This document shows, piece by piece, positions 52,870-62,030 of a DNA stretch of 64,000 nucleotides; position 1 is the first letter of the stretch, and every line of letters begins with the position of its first letter. The notes below the pieces were generated by a model that worked only from the letters and a program-made list of their open reading frames with translations, was not told where the DNA came from and searched no databases. The position numbers and the translations under genes are program-made. The DNA lies in NCBI RefSeq assembly GCF_011759375.1, contig NZ_JAARML010000002.1:744001-808000 (forward strand). Reading direction: 5' to 3'. This stretch comes from Paraflavitalea devenefica (GTDB lineage: Bacteria; Bacteroidota; Bacteroidia; Chitinophagales; Chitinophagaceae).

Positions 52870-52902
52870 GTATGTGAACGACGGGATTTTGTAGGTGAAC
52901 GA
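52870..52902 (-). promoter_or_regulatory. Second type of LytTR-like repeat pair
   Basis: Read leftward: TCGTTCACCTAC (52902-52891), 9 bases, TCGTTCACATAC (52881-52870). The repeats are 21 bp apart and contain the GTT core of LytTR sites. They lie 58-91 bases before the start of the Gly-rich gene, with the second LytTR gene just downstream of it. Confidence 0.6.
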
Positions 52903-52907
52903 GAGAA

Positions 52908-52953
52908 CTACATCATCATGTAGCTCCCTGTTCTTATAACCCACCTATCTTTG
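52908..52953 (+). promoter_or_regulatory. Promoter and inverted repeat of NHL lipoprotein gene
   Basis: TATCTTTG (52946-52953) is a perfect -7 box TAnnTTTG, 58 bases before the ATG. CTACAT (52908-52913) and ATGTAG (52918-52923) form an inverted repeat in the -33 region, where no TTTG is seen; an activator-dependent promoter is possible. Confidence 0.5.
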
Positions 52954-53011
52954 AAGGACCCTCCTTATGTAAACGTTTCCGTTTTTATTACTTCCAATAA
53001 ATGATTATTGT

Positions 53012-54499
53012 ATGAAACGTTTGATCGTATCAACCGGCCTTTTCCTGTTGTTGCTCACTTCCTGTGTCAAATGGCCTTTTTCAAAAGAGGATGCTCCCTC
53101 TGCCACTATAGAAGATGTTACGATGTATGATTCATTGGGAAAGGCTATCAAGGATTTTTATGCCGGCCGGCTGATCAGGCTTGTATCCGATAAATTTATT
53201 GCCCTTAACCAGGCGGGTGATCTGGTTAAAGAAGGGTTTATACAGTTTGATACCATAAAGGTTCCCATCCTAAAGGCAGAAAAGAACTATATCCTTACCC
53301 GAGTACCGATCATGTTGTATACGCTTTCTATTAATGTATCCATAAACCTGTTAATCGGCAATCAATTACTGAGGCTATGTCCGAGGTGCAATTTTACTTA
53401 CAGACCTACTGTAAGAGGCCAAATCCTTGCCGGGTATGCGAAAGGTATGCCGGACGGCACTTTCCGGGAGCCTGCTGAGATGACGCTGGATGGAGATGGA
53501 AATATATATGTTATTGACCAGGATGCCTCGCATGATGTTATATTGAAAGTTACGCCCGCGGGAGCAGTTACACCGTTTGCGGGATCGGGCGGTGAATTCG
53601 GGAGACTGGTGGGCATCGGGCTTGACCGCAGCCGGAATTGTTTATATGTTGCGGATGCCACCGTACAGCGCATCCTGAAAATAGATATAGGAGCACCCGC
53701 AACAATTAATGTACTGGCAGGAAGCGGTATGCCTGGCAATACAGATGGTACAGGTACGGCGGCCAGCTTTAAATTTGGCAGCGAGCGGGCTTATCAGCCG
53801 GGAGGCAATGATAAAGGGCAGGGATTGGCATTGGACGCAACGGGCAATATCTATGTAGGAGAGGTGTATAGAACTGACCCGAATGCTTCCCAGATCAGAA
53901 AAATTACTCCTGAAGGTATTGTTTCAACGCTTCCCGGAAGCCGGACCAGTCCCACTGGTGATGCGGAGGTGCGAATACCTGCCGGTTTGACGGTTTCCAG
54001 CACTAATGATCTATTTTATGTAAGCGGGTTCTCCGGCGTTTTCCAGGGTATTACCCGTATCGCCCCTGATGGTACGCGTTCCTCCCTGGCTGGTTTAGTA
54101 CATGCTGAAAGTTTAAACGATGGCACCGGTGCTGTTGCACAATTTTCTTATCCCAAGGCAATCGCTTCTTATGGTACGTATTTATATGTGGCTGATGGAT
54201 CCAATGGAGCATTGAGACGTATTAATAACTCATCTGGTCAGGTGATTACATTGGCGGGAGTTGGTCATCGCAATACCAATTCCCAATGTGCTGGTGGTTG
54301 CCCTCCCGGAGGATTGCCTCCCGTGGAAGGATCGTATTGGATGCCGGTATCCGTGGCGCTGGTAGGACCCGATTATTTTGAAGAAGCTGCCCGCGCTATC
54401 CGCATGGACATTGTTGGTGGGGTAGCCGCACGAAATGATGGACTAATTTATGTCTCCGATGATGGTTACAGGTGTATCTGGAAGATTACGGTATATTAA
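53012..54499 (+). CDS. NHL-repeat lipoprotein
   Basis: A 495-residue lipoprotein, lipobox LTSC (Cys18). Residues about 20-130 form an N-terminal domain with no recognised family (TIEDVTMYDSLGKAIKDFYAGR, then three beta strands). The rest is an NHL-type beta-propeller: ILAGYAKGMPDGTFREPAEM, LDGDGNIYVIDQDA, INVLAGSGMPGNTDGTG and closing YVSDDGYRCIWKITVY. The C-terminal half contains a loop with Cys residues in NSQCAGGCPPGG. It is a distant relative of the lipoprotein at 13454 but lacks its IPT domain. It stands alone with its own promoter at 52946 and ends 3 bases from the stop of proA. Confidence 0.82.
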   Translation: MKRLIVSTGLFLLLLTSCVKWPFSKEDAPSATIEDVTMYDSLGKAIKDFYAGRLIRLVSDKFIALNQAGDLVKEGFIQFDTIKVPILKAEKNYILTRVPIMLYTLSINVSINLLIGNQLLRLCPRCNFTYRPTVRGQILAGYAKGMPDGTFREPAEMTLDGDGNIYVIDQDASHDVILKVTPAGAVTPFAGSGGEFGRLVGIGLDRSRNCLYVADATVQRILKIDIGAPATINVLAGSGMPGNTDGTGTAASFKFGSERAYQPGGNDKGQGLALDATGNIYVGEVYRTDPNASQIRKITPEGIVSTLPGSRTSPTGDAEVRIPAGLTVSSTNDLFYVSGFSGVFQGITRIAPDGTRSSLAGLVHAESLNDGTGAVAQFSYPKAIASYGTYLYVADGSNGALRRINNSSGQVITLAGVGHRNTNSQCAGGCPPGGLPPVEGSYWMPVSVALVGPDYFEEAARAIRMDIVGGVAARNDGLIYVSDDGYRCIWKITVY

Positions 54500-54502
54500 T
54501 TG

Positions 54503-55744
54503 TCATCTTACCTGCCCATTACCCCGTACTACCCATTTTTCTGTGACCAGTTTTTCCAGGGCAAAGGGGCCGCGGGCATGCAGCTTTTGCGTGGAGATAC
54601 CAATTTCTGCACCGAGGCCAAACTCTTCTCCATCCGTAAAGCGGGTGGAAGCATTGGTATACACAGCAGCGGCATCCACGTCGCGGATGAAACGCTCACA
54701 GGTTTTTTTATCTTCCGATACAATGGCTTCGGAATGTTTGGTAGAGTAGGTGGCTATATGGTCCAGTGCTTCCTCTATTCCTTCCACTACTTTAATGGCG
54801 CATTTCAGGCTCAGGAATTCGCGGCCAAAATCGGCTGTTTTTGCGGGCTGTAAATGAGGATAACCTTTCAGCAGGTCATAAGCGGTCTTGTCTGCAAATA
54901 TTTCTACGGCATGCGCTTTAAAAGCTGGTTGTAATTGTTGCAGGAAGGTCCTGGCGATCTTCTTATCTACCAGTATGGCATCTGCGGAATTACATACTGA
55001 TGGCCGGGATGTTTTCGCATTGACTACAATATCCACTGCCTTCTTCAGGTTGGCTTTACCTTCTACGTATACATGGCATACACCGGCGCCTGTTTCAATA
55101 ACCGGCACCAGGCTGTTCTTACGCACATATTGTATCAGGCTGTCGGAACCACGAGGTATTAATACATCAATGTATTTGGTGGCGGTAAAAAGCTGGTCCA
55201 CTACTTCCCTTGCAGGAGGCAACAAGGTTACTACATCGGGGTTAACGCCGTGTTCTTTCAATACTTTTTTAATGAGCTTAACGCCCAGTTCATTGGTATC
55301 GGCTGCTTCACTGCTGCCTTTGAGTACGCTGGCATTGCGGCTGCGCAGGCAAAGGGCGGCAATGTCAAAGGTTACATTGGGCCTTGATTCATAAATAGCG
55401 CCTACCACACCCAATGGCACACTTATTTTTTGTAGCTGCAAGCCATTGGGCAACGTTCTTTTCTCCAATACTTTGCCCGTAGGGTCGGGTAGTTTGGCTA
55501 CCTTTTTTATACTGTTGGCAATGTTCTTTATCCGTTGTTCCGTTAAGAGCAGCCGGTCGTTACGGGGATTATCAGGGGCCTGCCGGGCCAGGTCTTTCGC
55601 ATTGGCTTTCAGTAAGGCCTTTGTTTGCAATACGAGTTCATCGCCCAATGCCCGCAACAACTGCTGTAATTGCTGGTTGGATAGTGCCTGCAGACTGGTT
55701 GCTGCCCGGTGTGTTTTTATCAGTAAGGGTAATACTGTTTTCAT
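54503..55744 (-). CDS. proA: Glutamate-5-semialdehyde dehydrogenase
   Basis: A 413-residue cytoplasmic enzyme that reduces glutamyl-5-phosphate with NADPH to the semialdehyde, the second step of proline synthesis. The family blocks are PLGVVGAIYESRPNVTFD, LKGSSEA, VIETGAGVCHVYV and KTSRPSVCNSADAILVD, in which Cys251 is the catalytic thiol. EFLSLKCAIKVV and the closing GLGAEIGISTQKLHARGPFALEKL, also typical, complete it. Length matches the family. It is 12 bases downstream of proB, forming a proBA operon. Confidence 0.96.
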   Translation of the reverse strand: MKTVLPLLIKTHRAATSLQALSNQQLQQLLRALGDELVLQTKALLKANAKDLARQAPDNPRNDRLLLTEQRIKNIANSIKKVAKLPDPTGKVLEKRTLPNGLQLQKISVPLGVVGAIYESRPNVTFDIAALCLRSRNASVLKGSSEAADTNELGVKLIKKVLKEHGVNPDVVTLLPPAREVVDQLFTATKYIDVLIPRGSDSLIQYVRKNSLVPVIETGAGVCHVYVEGKANLKKAVDIVVNAKTSRPSVCNSADAILVDKKIARTFLQQLQPAFKAHAVEIFADKTAYDLLKGYPHLQPAKTADFGREFLSLKCAIKVVEGIEEALDHIATYSTKHSEAIVSEDKKTCERFIRDVDAAAVYTNASTRFTDGEEFGLGAEIGISTQKLHARGPFALEKLVTEKWVVRGNGQVR

Positions 55745-55756
55745 TTCCTGCGATCA

Positions 55757-56788
55757 TTAAAATAAAACGATGTCATCAGCATGCGCTGCAATTACATTCT
55801 TCACGGTAAGCTGGGTATTGATGGCTTTCGCATCAGCTTTGGTTTTGGCTACGCCAAGCAGATTGCCTTCCTCATCAATCAATTGCACCACCTCTCCGGT
55901 TGCAAATTTACCGGCCACGGAGGTAATACCTACTGTGAGCAGACTTTTCCTGGACAGTAAGGCTTTAGCCGCACCTTTATCTACATAAATTGTTCCCAGG
56001 GTAATAGAGCCACTGGCCAGCCATTTCTGGCGGGCGCCAAGGGTAGAGGATTGTGGTACAAAACAAGACCCGTTGCGCTCTTCCAGTGCTGCTGTAAGCG
56101 GCGCTTCTCCCTTCAAACCACAAATGATCACCCGTATGCCCAATGAAGTGGCCAGCCGGGTAAAGGTGAGTTTGGAAAGCATACCGCCCAGGCCCACGCC
56201 ACTGGTCTCTGTGCTTACATATTTCATGACGGATGTTACCTTCTCGATACGAGGAATGATCTGTTTCTGATCGTCCAGCAAACCACCGGTGGAAGTGCAT
56301 AAAATAAGAGAACTGGCATCGAAGCCAATTGCTATCAGGGTAGCCAGTTCATCATTGTCAGAAAACTTGATCTCCACATTGCTCACCAGGTCATTCTCAT
56401 TCACGACGGGTATAATCCCGTTTTTCCAGAAAGTAATAAATGTTTCTTTTAACTGCAGGAACTGGTTGCGATTGGAAAAGTGCACGCGCTCACAAAGGGC
56501 CTGGGCCACCGTAATGCCATGCTGACTAAAATACCGGGCATATAGTTGTATGAGAATGGGATTGCCCACCGCTGCTGCTGCCTTGCGTTCGGATAAAGTG
56601 CCTTTATAATCCTGCAGAAATTTCTTACCGCTGCCCACTGCACCACTGGAAACCAGTACCAACCGGTATTTACGGCTCAGCAGGGCTATCTCATCGGCTA
56701 CTTTTTTGATAATACCTGTGTCTATATTCCCTTCCTGGTTGCTGATCACCGCTGTTCCCAGCTTAACCACTAAAACTTTCGCGGACAT
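55757..56788 (-). CDS. proB: Glutamate 5-kinase
   Basis: A 343-residue cytoplasmic kinase for the first committed step of proline synthesis, normally feedback inhibited by proline. The amino acid kinase domain (1-250) shows VLVVKLGTAVISN, LVSSGAVGSG, PVVNENDLVSN with FSDNDELATLIA, and VGLGGMLSKL. A PUA domain follows (about 265-343: GAAKALLSRKSLLTVGITSV, GEVVQLIDEEGN). ATG at 56788 opens MSAKVLVV; an upstream in-frame ATG at 56830 adds 14 residues that do not fit the family. First gene of proBA. Confidence 0.96.
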   Translation of the reverse strand: MSAKVLVVKLGTAVISNQEGNIDTGIIKKVADEIALLSRKYRLVLVSSGAVGSGKKFLQDYKGTLSERKAAAAVGNPILIQLYARYFSQHGITVAQALCERVHFSNRNQFLQLKETFITFWKNGIIPVVNENDLVSNVEIKFSDNDELATLIAIGFDASSLILCTSTGGLLDDQKQIIPRIEKVTSVMKYVSTETSGVGLGGMLSKLTFTRLATSLGIRVIICGLKGEAPLTAALEERNGSCFVPQSSTLGARQKWLASGSITLGTIYVDKGAAKALLSRKSLLTVGITSVAGKFATGEVVQLIDEEGNLLGVAKTKADAKAINTQLTVKNVIAAHADDIVLF

Positions 56789-57093
56789 TTCTACACTTCT
56801 TTTATAGAGTAATGGCGGTAAAAATAACAAATAACCCGGTAATGGCGGCTCTTTAATTCAGGCTATAGGAATATACAGCTTACTAAAATGCCAACTGGTG
56901 TTATCATTGGCAAGTAGTAGTTGTGTATCTTCCCTAAGATCGTGTGACTGAATGCCTCATTGGCACCCCATGATCTTCTTTTTCTCCAAGTGATTTGCTG
57001 CTAAAACGCCTGCCTGGGCGTGGTCAAGACCACCGATCTGTTGATGATCGCTTGTCCTTATTTTATATTTTCTATCCAATTAAATGAAAAGAA
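56789..57093. other. Gap with no recognised gene
   Basis: These 305 bases separate proB from the secreted lyase-like gene (divergent). Only a weak -7-like TATCTTCC at 56926-56933 and a short TGCCA/TGGCA inverted pair were noticed; no ORF with family character or RNA gene was seen. Confidence 0.5.
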
Positions 57094-57972
57094 ATGCAAA
57101 TCAAAATCAATGCACATTATGCAGCTATGCTACTCCTATTTCTGGGCATGGCCACTCTATCCTGTAAAAAGCAACCTGTTCAGGAACCGGTTACCAATGA
57201 AACGCCCACTATCGGCGCTACACCGGAAGAAACGGGCCTGGATGCCATTAACAGCACTTTCTCTGAAAACTGGGACGGTTATGCCCACGGCAGTACTTAT
57301 ACTACCGCGCAGGCATCAGGCGATTTTGGAAATATCAGCGGGTGGAATGAATCCCGTTCTATGATCTCCAATGGCAACCTGCGGGTAACGCTTGAGCCCA
57401 ATGCCCTTTCAGGGGCCGGCGGGATTGTGAGCAATATTGATGTTTCTGACGGCTCTGCTTATGAGCTGGATTTTTCCATTCGTTTTCACAGCCAGTTCGA
57501 CTGGAGCCGGGGAGGAAAAGTTGGCTTCGGCTTTGCCATTGGTGAAGGCAATGCCGGCGGCGATCCTGCCTGGGATGGTAATGGCGGTACCCTGCGCCTG
57601 ATGTGGTACAATAACAATGGCCGCGTTTATTTCCATCCTTATGTGTATCACAGGGACCAGATTGATGAGTATGGAGATAATTTTGGTAAGTCTTACCCTT
57701 CTTCAGGAAGCCTTGTCAAGGGACAAACCTATAATGTACACATGTATATTAAGAGCAATACCGGCAGCAGTACCAATGGCCGGGCGCAGATACTGGTAGA
57801 TGGCAATACGCTGCTGGATATTCCCATACGATGGACTACCAATGATGCACAACGCTTAATTAAGAAAGTGACCTTCCATACCTTCCGTGGCGGCAGCCAA
57901 AGTTATTGGATGTCACCCACTGTTGGGTATATCTATTACGATAACCTGTCCGTACACAAGATCAGTAATTAG
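57094..57972 (+). CDS. Polysaccharide lyase-like lipoprotein (PL14 type)
   Basis: A 292-residue lipoprotein, lipobox TLSC (Cys24), then a Pro/Glu/Thr-rich linker to about 45. The remaining domain looks like a jelly roll of the PL14-type alginate or glucuronan lyases: YELDFSIRFHSQFDW, GGKVGFGFAIGEGNAGG, LRLMWYNNNGRVYFHPYVYH, then RDQIDEYGDNFG. The Tyr-His-Arg-Asp cluster and the G-G-K-x-G-F-G-F strand are characteristic of this fold. Catalysis cannot be confirmed because some jelly rolls of this class only bind carbohydrate. Ends at a strong terminator. Isolated from the main glycan locus. Confidence 0.7.
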   Translation: MQIKINAHYAAMLLLFLGMATLSCKKQPVQEPVTNETPTIGATPEETGLDAINSTFSENWDGYAHGSTYTTAQASGDFGNISGWNESRSMISNGNLRVTLEPNALSGAGGIVSNIDVSDGSAYELDFSIRFHSQFDWSRGGKVGFGFAIGEGNAGGDPAWDGNGGTLRLMWYNNNGRVYFHPYVYHRDQIDEYGDNFGKSYPSSGSLVKGQTYNVHMYIKSNTGSSTNGRAQILVDGNTLLDIPIRWTTNDAQRLIKKVTFHTFRGGSQSYWMSPTVGYIYYDNLSVHKISN

Positions 57973-57996
57973 GAATCGTTAACCCGGCAAGCGACC

Positions 57997-58036
57997 AACC
58001 TGCAATCCCTGGCCCTAAGGCCGGGGATTGCAGGTT
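57997..58036. terminator. Strong bidirectional terminator hairpin
   Basis: An 18-bp stem with one G-U pair (57997-58014 with 58019-58036) and a CTAA loop: left arm begins AACCTGCAATCCC, right arm ends GGGATTGCAGGTT. It separates two convergent genes. Confidence 0.85.
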
Positions 58037-58044
58037 TATATGGG

Positions 58045-58905
58045 TTAATTATTTTTTATGACGGCCGTTTTACTCCTGCCCAGCCATAACAATGCATCGA
58101 GGATAAACCTGTTTTGTGTTTCATTGGCGAAGGTGAATGACAACTCCTTATTGGTCTTGTTCTCATAGTCGATATCATTGTGTCCCATGTTCACATACAG
58201 CATCCTGTACCGGGTATTGGTCCAGGCAACGGGATAATAACCACTGTGCCATATTTCATGTTGCTTGGGACCAGTGCCCAGGGGAAAGCTGGTGGAATCA
58301 ATAGACAACAGGATCTTTATAGCGGGATTTTTGCGCAGGTCTTTCTGCCAGCTATACCATTCATTGGGAGCCGATTTAAAAGTGGCCGGTAAATGTTTGG
58401 TGAAAGGATGCTTGCCATCTTCCACCCGCAGCACGGCTGCTGTTGGCCGCCAGGTATTACCCTTGTATTCTCCGCAGCCGAGGAACTGATTGTGGTACCA
58501 GTCCCAGTTTTGCGGAAAAGCAGAGGGAGTGAGCGCAAAGCCGGCAAAATGAAATCCTATCCAGGCGCCATCCTGTTCCATGTATTGCTGAAAGGCAGTC
58601 CGCTGGGCTGGTGAATCGGGCCGCGTATCTAAAAAAAGCACGACCTGGTATTGCGCCAGGAACCGGGCATTCATATTATCCCAGTTGTTGGTGGAGTCGT
58701 AGACAAAATGATTGTCCACGGCTGCTTTGGCCAGCCATTTATTGGCCTCCTGCACATAACTGATGTGTGCGGGATCGTTTTTGGCGGTATAAAACCCAAT
58801 GACTTTAAACGGGGAGGTGCTGTTCTGCGCCAGGCCATTCAGTAAAAGGCTAAGGCTTAGGACGCAGCAAATGAATGTTTTATGGGGCAGCAGGTTCGTC
58901 TTCAT
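58045..58905 (-). CDS. Secreted ThuA-domain protein
   Basis: A 286-residue secreted protein; ATG at 58905 gives a signal peptide (MKTNLLPHKTFICCVLSLSL to a cleavage near LAQ). The frame extends to 58929. The mature part is a ThuA/trehalose-utilisation domain: KVIGFYTAKNDPAHISY, YQVVLFLDTRPDSP, QQYMEQDGAWIGFHFAGFA, FLGCGEYKGNTW, KHPFTKHLP and RYRMLYVNMGHNDIDYE. ThuA-like proteins have a glutamine amidotransferase-like fold and are found in sugar catabolism, but their reaction is poorly defined; 3-keto-glycoside chemistry has been suggested. It neighbours GH29 and SMP-30 genes on the same strand, consistent with a sugar role. Confidence 0.85.
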   Translation of the reverse strand: MKTNLLPHKTFICCVLSLSLLLNGLAQNSTSPFKVIGFYTAKNDPAHISYVQEANKWLAKAAVDNHFVYDSTNNWDNMNARFLAQYQVVLFLDTRPDSPAQRTAFQQYMEQDGAWIGFHFAGFALTPSAFPQNWDWYHNQFLGCGEYKGNTWRPTAAVLRVEDGKHPFTKHLPATFKSAPNEWYSWQKDLRKNPAIKILLSIDSTSFPLGTGPKQHEIWHSGYYPVAWTNTRYRMLYVNMGHNDIDYENKTNKELSFTFANETQNRFILDALLWLGRSKTAVIKNN

Positions 58906-58997
58906 GTTCCGATGACAGGTTTGCTCCAAATTAACGCTTTTTCACATCCCCTATCACTACCATTCCCAGGCAATCTTTCTGGCAGCCCTCCGAGGAG

Positions 58998-59438
58998 CTA
59001 GGCAAAAACATCGAGCTTGTCTTTATTCAGTATTTCCAGGTAGTGCGGGTTCGTCATGATGCCCAGGATATTACCAAAGGGATCTATCACGGAGGCTGTA
59101 ATGAAACCTGCTCCCCGGGGAATGATGGGCTGGTGTTCTTTGGCGCCCATGGCTTTCAGTCTTTCAAGCGTGCCTTCGAGGTCATCCACATGCCAGTATA
59201 ATACGGCGCCACCCGGATTGGCCGCCGGACCGCCCGGCATGAATTTACTGTCTATAATGCCAAATTCATGCTGGTAGTCGCCAAGGCGCCATTCTATATA
59301 AGCCGGGTTATCGGCATCCGGACGCTGGAAATAGGGTTCCACGCCAAAAAGTTCGGAATACCATTTCCCTGCCGCCTTCATATCGCCGGCAAAGAAATTA
59401 ATAGTGGCAAATCCGCGGAATGAGTGTGTTGTAGCCAT
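58998..59438 (-). CDS. VOC family (glyoxalase-like) protein
   Basis: A 146-residue protein of the vicinal oxygen chelate fold: FRGFATINFFAGDMKAAGKWYSELFG, then AVLYWHVDDLEGTLERLKAMGAKEHQP and ASVIDPFGNILGIMTNPHYLEIL. Two betaalphabeta repeats are seen. Conserved metal-site positions of glyoxalase I are not all evident, so it may be a bleomycin-resistance-type binding protein or an enzyme of unknown substrate. It is likely cytoplasmic. No strong link to its neighbours is visible. Confidence 0.85.
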   Translation of the reverse strand: MATTHSFRGFATINFFAGDMKAAGKWYSELFGVEPYFQRPDADNPAYIEWRLGDYQHEFGIIDSKFMPGGPAANPGGAVLYWHVDDLEGTLERLKAMGAKEHQPIIPRGAGFITASVIDPFGNILGIMTNPHYLEILNKDKLDVFA

Positions 59439-59519
59439 TTTCTTACTTTTAGATGATTAATGTGCTACAAACCTAATACCACCCCCTGACAGCCTTATGT
59501 CAGGAGCCGGCAGGGAATA

Positions 59520-60983
59520 TTAATATATTTCTACGTTCGAGATGACCGGGCAGGCCTTGGCATCTGTTATGTTTACCCTGATCTTATTGGTTTTTGTGGG
59601 AGCGATTTTTAATATGCGTTTGTATCCGATGGTAGTACCTTCTGTTATCTTTTTCCAGTCACCATCCTGCCAGGCTTCTACTGTAAATGTCTTCACACGT
59701 TGTCCCAGCTTAATGTATTCCTGCAATACAATGTATTGTACCGTGGAATTGGCAGGCAGTGTAATTTCAAAGTTGCCGGTAGTTTTATCATCATCAGTAG
59801 CCCAATAAGTTGCTTTGTTGCCATCAGTAAGATTGCGGGCAGCAAAGGCCGGCTGTTTACCCCGGTAGCTGTCTGCTTTTACCGGTGCTTTCAGTGCCAG
59901 GTTCTTTGCAAATTCCTTCTTCAGCAGGGCCGCAAATCCGCGCAATGCTTTCACATCATTCTCATGAAACAGTCCGCGGCGGTCAGGAGGAACATTCAGC
60001 AACAAGGTAGAACCACGTCCTACGGAGGTCAAATAGATATCAAACAATTCCTCCGGTGTTTTTACCTCGCTGTCTTCTTTGGCATGATAGAACCAGCCGG
60101 GCCTGATAGACACATCCACTTCAGCAGGCACCCATTGCTTGCCATCGGGTGAACCGGTATTCAGTAATGTATTGATATTGGGTTTGCCGGCATATAAAGT
60201 ATCAGTGGAAATGGTATTCCAGTTGGTTTCTCCTGCCACACCGCGTTCATTACCTACCCAGCGTACACCGGGTCCTGCATCGCTGAAGAAAATAACATTG
60301 GGTTGTATACCACGCACCATCTGTAACGTAGTGGGCCAGTCGTAATAGGTAGCGCCATTGATCCTTCTTCTTTCCCGCGCGCCGCCATAGTAACCGTCAC
60401 CGCCATTGGCGCCATCAAACCACATTTCAAAAACAGGACCATATTGGGTGAACAGTTCCTTCAACTGGTTACGGTAGTAAGTAACATACGAGGGAGAACC
60501 ATAATCGGCCCGGTTCCTGTCCCAGGGGGATAAATACACGCCAAACTTCAATCCATATTTCTTACAGGCATCGCTGGCTTCTCTTACAATATCGCCCTTT
60601 CCGTTTTTATAAGGACTGTGTTTAATGGAGTGTTCTGTGTATTTACTGGGCCACAGGCAAAATCCATCGTGGTGCTTACAGGTCAAGATCATTGTCTTGA
60701 AACCTGTTTCCTTCAGGGTTCTTGCCCATTGTCCCGCATCTGTTTGCGTGGGATTGAAAATAGCAGGCTGCTCATCGCCATAGCCCCATTCAAGATCGGT
60801 AAAAGTGTTGGTAGTAAAATGCACAAATGCATTCATCTCCATCTCATGCCAGGCCAGTTGCTGTGGGGTAGGGAGGGGCAATACCGGCGCAGGAGGAGCT
60901 ACTTTAGTGGTTTGTGCCAATAATCCTGCCGGCAACAACAGGCAGGAGAGGTGCAGTAAACGGAGCCTGAATGATCGGAGCAT
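59520..60983 (-). CDS. Alpha-L-fucosidase GH29 with C-terminal discoidin domain
   Basis: A 487-residue secreted enzyme (signal about 1-24). The GH29 barrel has WHEMEMNAFVHFTTNTFTD, KTMILTCKHHDGFCLWPS, FGVYLSPWDRNRADYG and VFEMWFDGANGGDGYYG, where Asp190 is the likely nucleophile. STLLLNVPPDRRG closes the barrel. Residues about 350-487 form an F5/8 type C (CBM32-like) beta-sandwich (AARNLTDGNKATYWATDDD, QYIVLQEYIKLGQRVKTF), which binds sugars and targets the enzyme. It differs from the fucosidase at 26614, which lacks this domain. It sits between the VOC gene and SMP-30 gene on the same strand. Confidence 0.92.
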   Translation of the reverse strand: MLRSFRLRLLHLSCLLLPAGLLAQTTKVAPPAPVLPLPTPQQLAWHEMEMNAFVHFTTNTFTDLEWGYGDEQPAIFNPTQTDAGQWARTLKETGFKTMILTCKHHDGFCLWPSKYTEHSIKHSPYKNGKGDIVREASDACKKYGLKFGVYLSPWDRNRADYGSPSYVTYYRNQLKELFTQYGPVFEMWFDGANGGDGYYGGARERRRINGATYYDWPTTLQMVRGIQPNVIFFSDAGPGVRWVGNERGVAGETNWNTISTDTLYAGKPNINTLLNTGSPDGKQWVPAEVDVSIRPGWFYHAKEDSEVKTPEELFDIYLTSVGRGSTLLLNVPPDRRGLFHENDVKALRGFAALLKKEFAKNLALKAPVKADSYRGKQPAFAARNLTDGNKATYWATDDDKTTGNFEITLPANSTVQYIVLQEYIKLGQRVKTFTVEAWQDGDWKKITEGTTIGYKRILKIAPTKTNKIRVNITDAKACPVISNVEIY

Positions 60984-61029
60984 TTTTACAAGAATGATTA
61001 ATAATTGATAAAAATAGGGTGAATATGTT

Positions 61030-61962
61030 TTATTCTATTCCTTTCACACGCATACGCAAAGTATAGATGGCAGTAGATGCAGTGATGAACAATTGATCCC
61101 TGTTCTTACCACCAAAACAAAGATTGGCAGTCCACTTTTCCGGTATATCAACATGCGCAATCTGCTTTCCCTGGGAGTTGTACACGGTTACGCCATTGCC
61201 GGCAGCATACAGATGCCCTTCCTGGTCCAGCGTCATACCATCTGCTGCCTGGGAGGCAAAGAGCTCGCGGTTGCTCAGCGTAGCATCTTTATTGACCTGG
61301 TATTTATAGATCTTGCCTGCGCCTATATCCGCTACATACAGGGTTTTACCATCCTTGCTGCCTACAATGCCATTGGGCCGGGTGAAATCGCCGGCTACCA
61401 TTACAGGGTCTTTTGTTCCGGGGGCCAGGTAATATACCTGTTGTTTATCCAACTCTGCCTTCTGGCGGGTCCAGTATTTACGTTGATAATAAGGATCTGT
61501 AAAGTAGATACCTCCCTTGCGGTCAAGCCACAGATCGTTGGGGCCATTCATTTTCTTTCCTTCGTAATTACTCATGAGCACGGTGACTTTACCATCAGGT
61601 GCAATGGACCATAATTCATTTTCCGCATCAGCACAGGCAATGAGATTTCCCTTTTTATCAAAGGATAACCCATTCGACCTTCCTGTTTTATCCAGGAACA
61701 GGGAGAGCTTTCCCTCTGTATCATATTTCCAGATCTTATCATTGGGCTGATCGGTGAAAAAGATATTACCCTGTTTATCTACAGCAGGCCCTTCTGTAAA
61801 ACTGAATTGACGGGCAATCAACGTTGGACTGGCATTTTCATATACCGGTGATAGTGTATCTGTAACAAGAGGAGCGGAGGCTTTTCCCGCGGTGCTGCAA
61901 GAGACAGAACACAGGGCGCAACTTATTGATACAAGTAGCAAAAAGGAGCGGTTGATGATCAT
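61030..61962 (-). CDS. SMP-30/gluconolactonase-like lipoprotein
   Basis: A 310-residue lipoprotein; ATG at 61962 opens MIINRSFLLL and the lipobox SVSC (Cys22). The frame extends to 61995. The six-bladed propeller is seen in FTEGPAVDKQGNIFFTDQPND, RSNGLSFDKKGNLIACADAE, KKMNGPNDLWLDRKGGIYFTD and RPNGIVGSKDGKTLYVAD, with metal-ligand positions (Glu, Asn, Asp) typical of SMP-30 enzymes that open sugar lactones. Localised to the cell surface or periplasm. 46 bases upstream of the GH29 gene, so the two could be one operon for fucose or related sugars. Confidence 0.88.
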   Translation of the reverse strand: MIINRSFLLLVSISCALCSVSCSTAGKASAPLVTDTLSPVYENASPTLIARQFSFTEGPAVDKQGNIFFTDQPNDKIWKYDTEGKLSLFLDKTGRSNGLSFDKKGNLIACADAENELWSIAPDGKVTVLMSNYEGKKMNGPNDLWLDRKGGIYFTDPYYQRKYWTRQKAELDKQQVYYLAPGTKDPVMVAGDFTRPNGIVGSKDGKTLYVADIGAGKIYKYQVNKDATLSNRELFASQAADGMTLDQEGHLYAAGNGVTVYNSQGKQIAHVDIPEKWTANLCFGGKNRDQLFITASTAIYTLRMRVKGIE

Positions 61963-62030
61963 GATGGCGGCATTTGAGAATACAATGCTAAGCAATTCAG
62001 GAGATTATTTATTGGTTTTAGGCTTATATT

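Noticed and set aside
58931..58938. AGCGTTAA-type half-site (leftward) upstream of the ThuA gene
   Set aside because: No partner at 21 bp, so not counted as a LytTR site.
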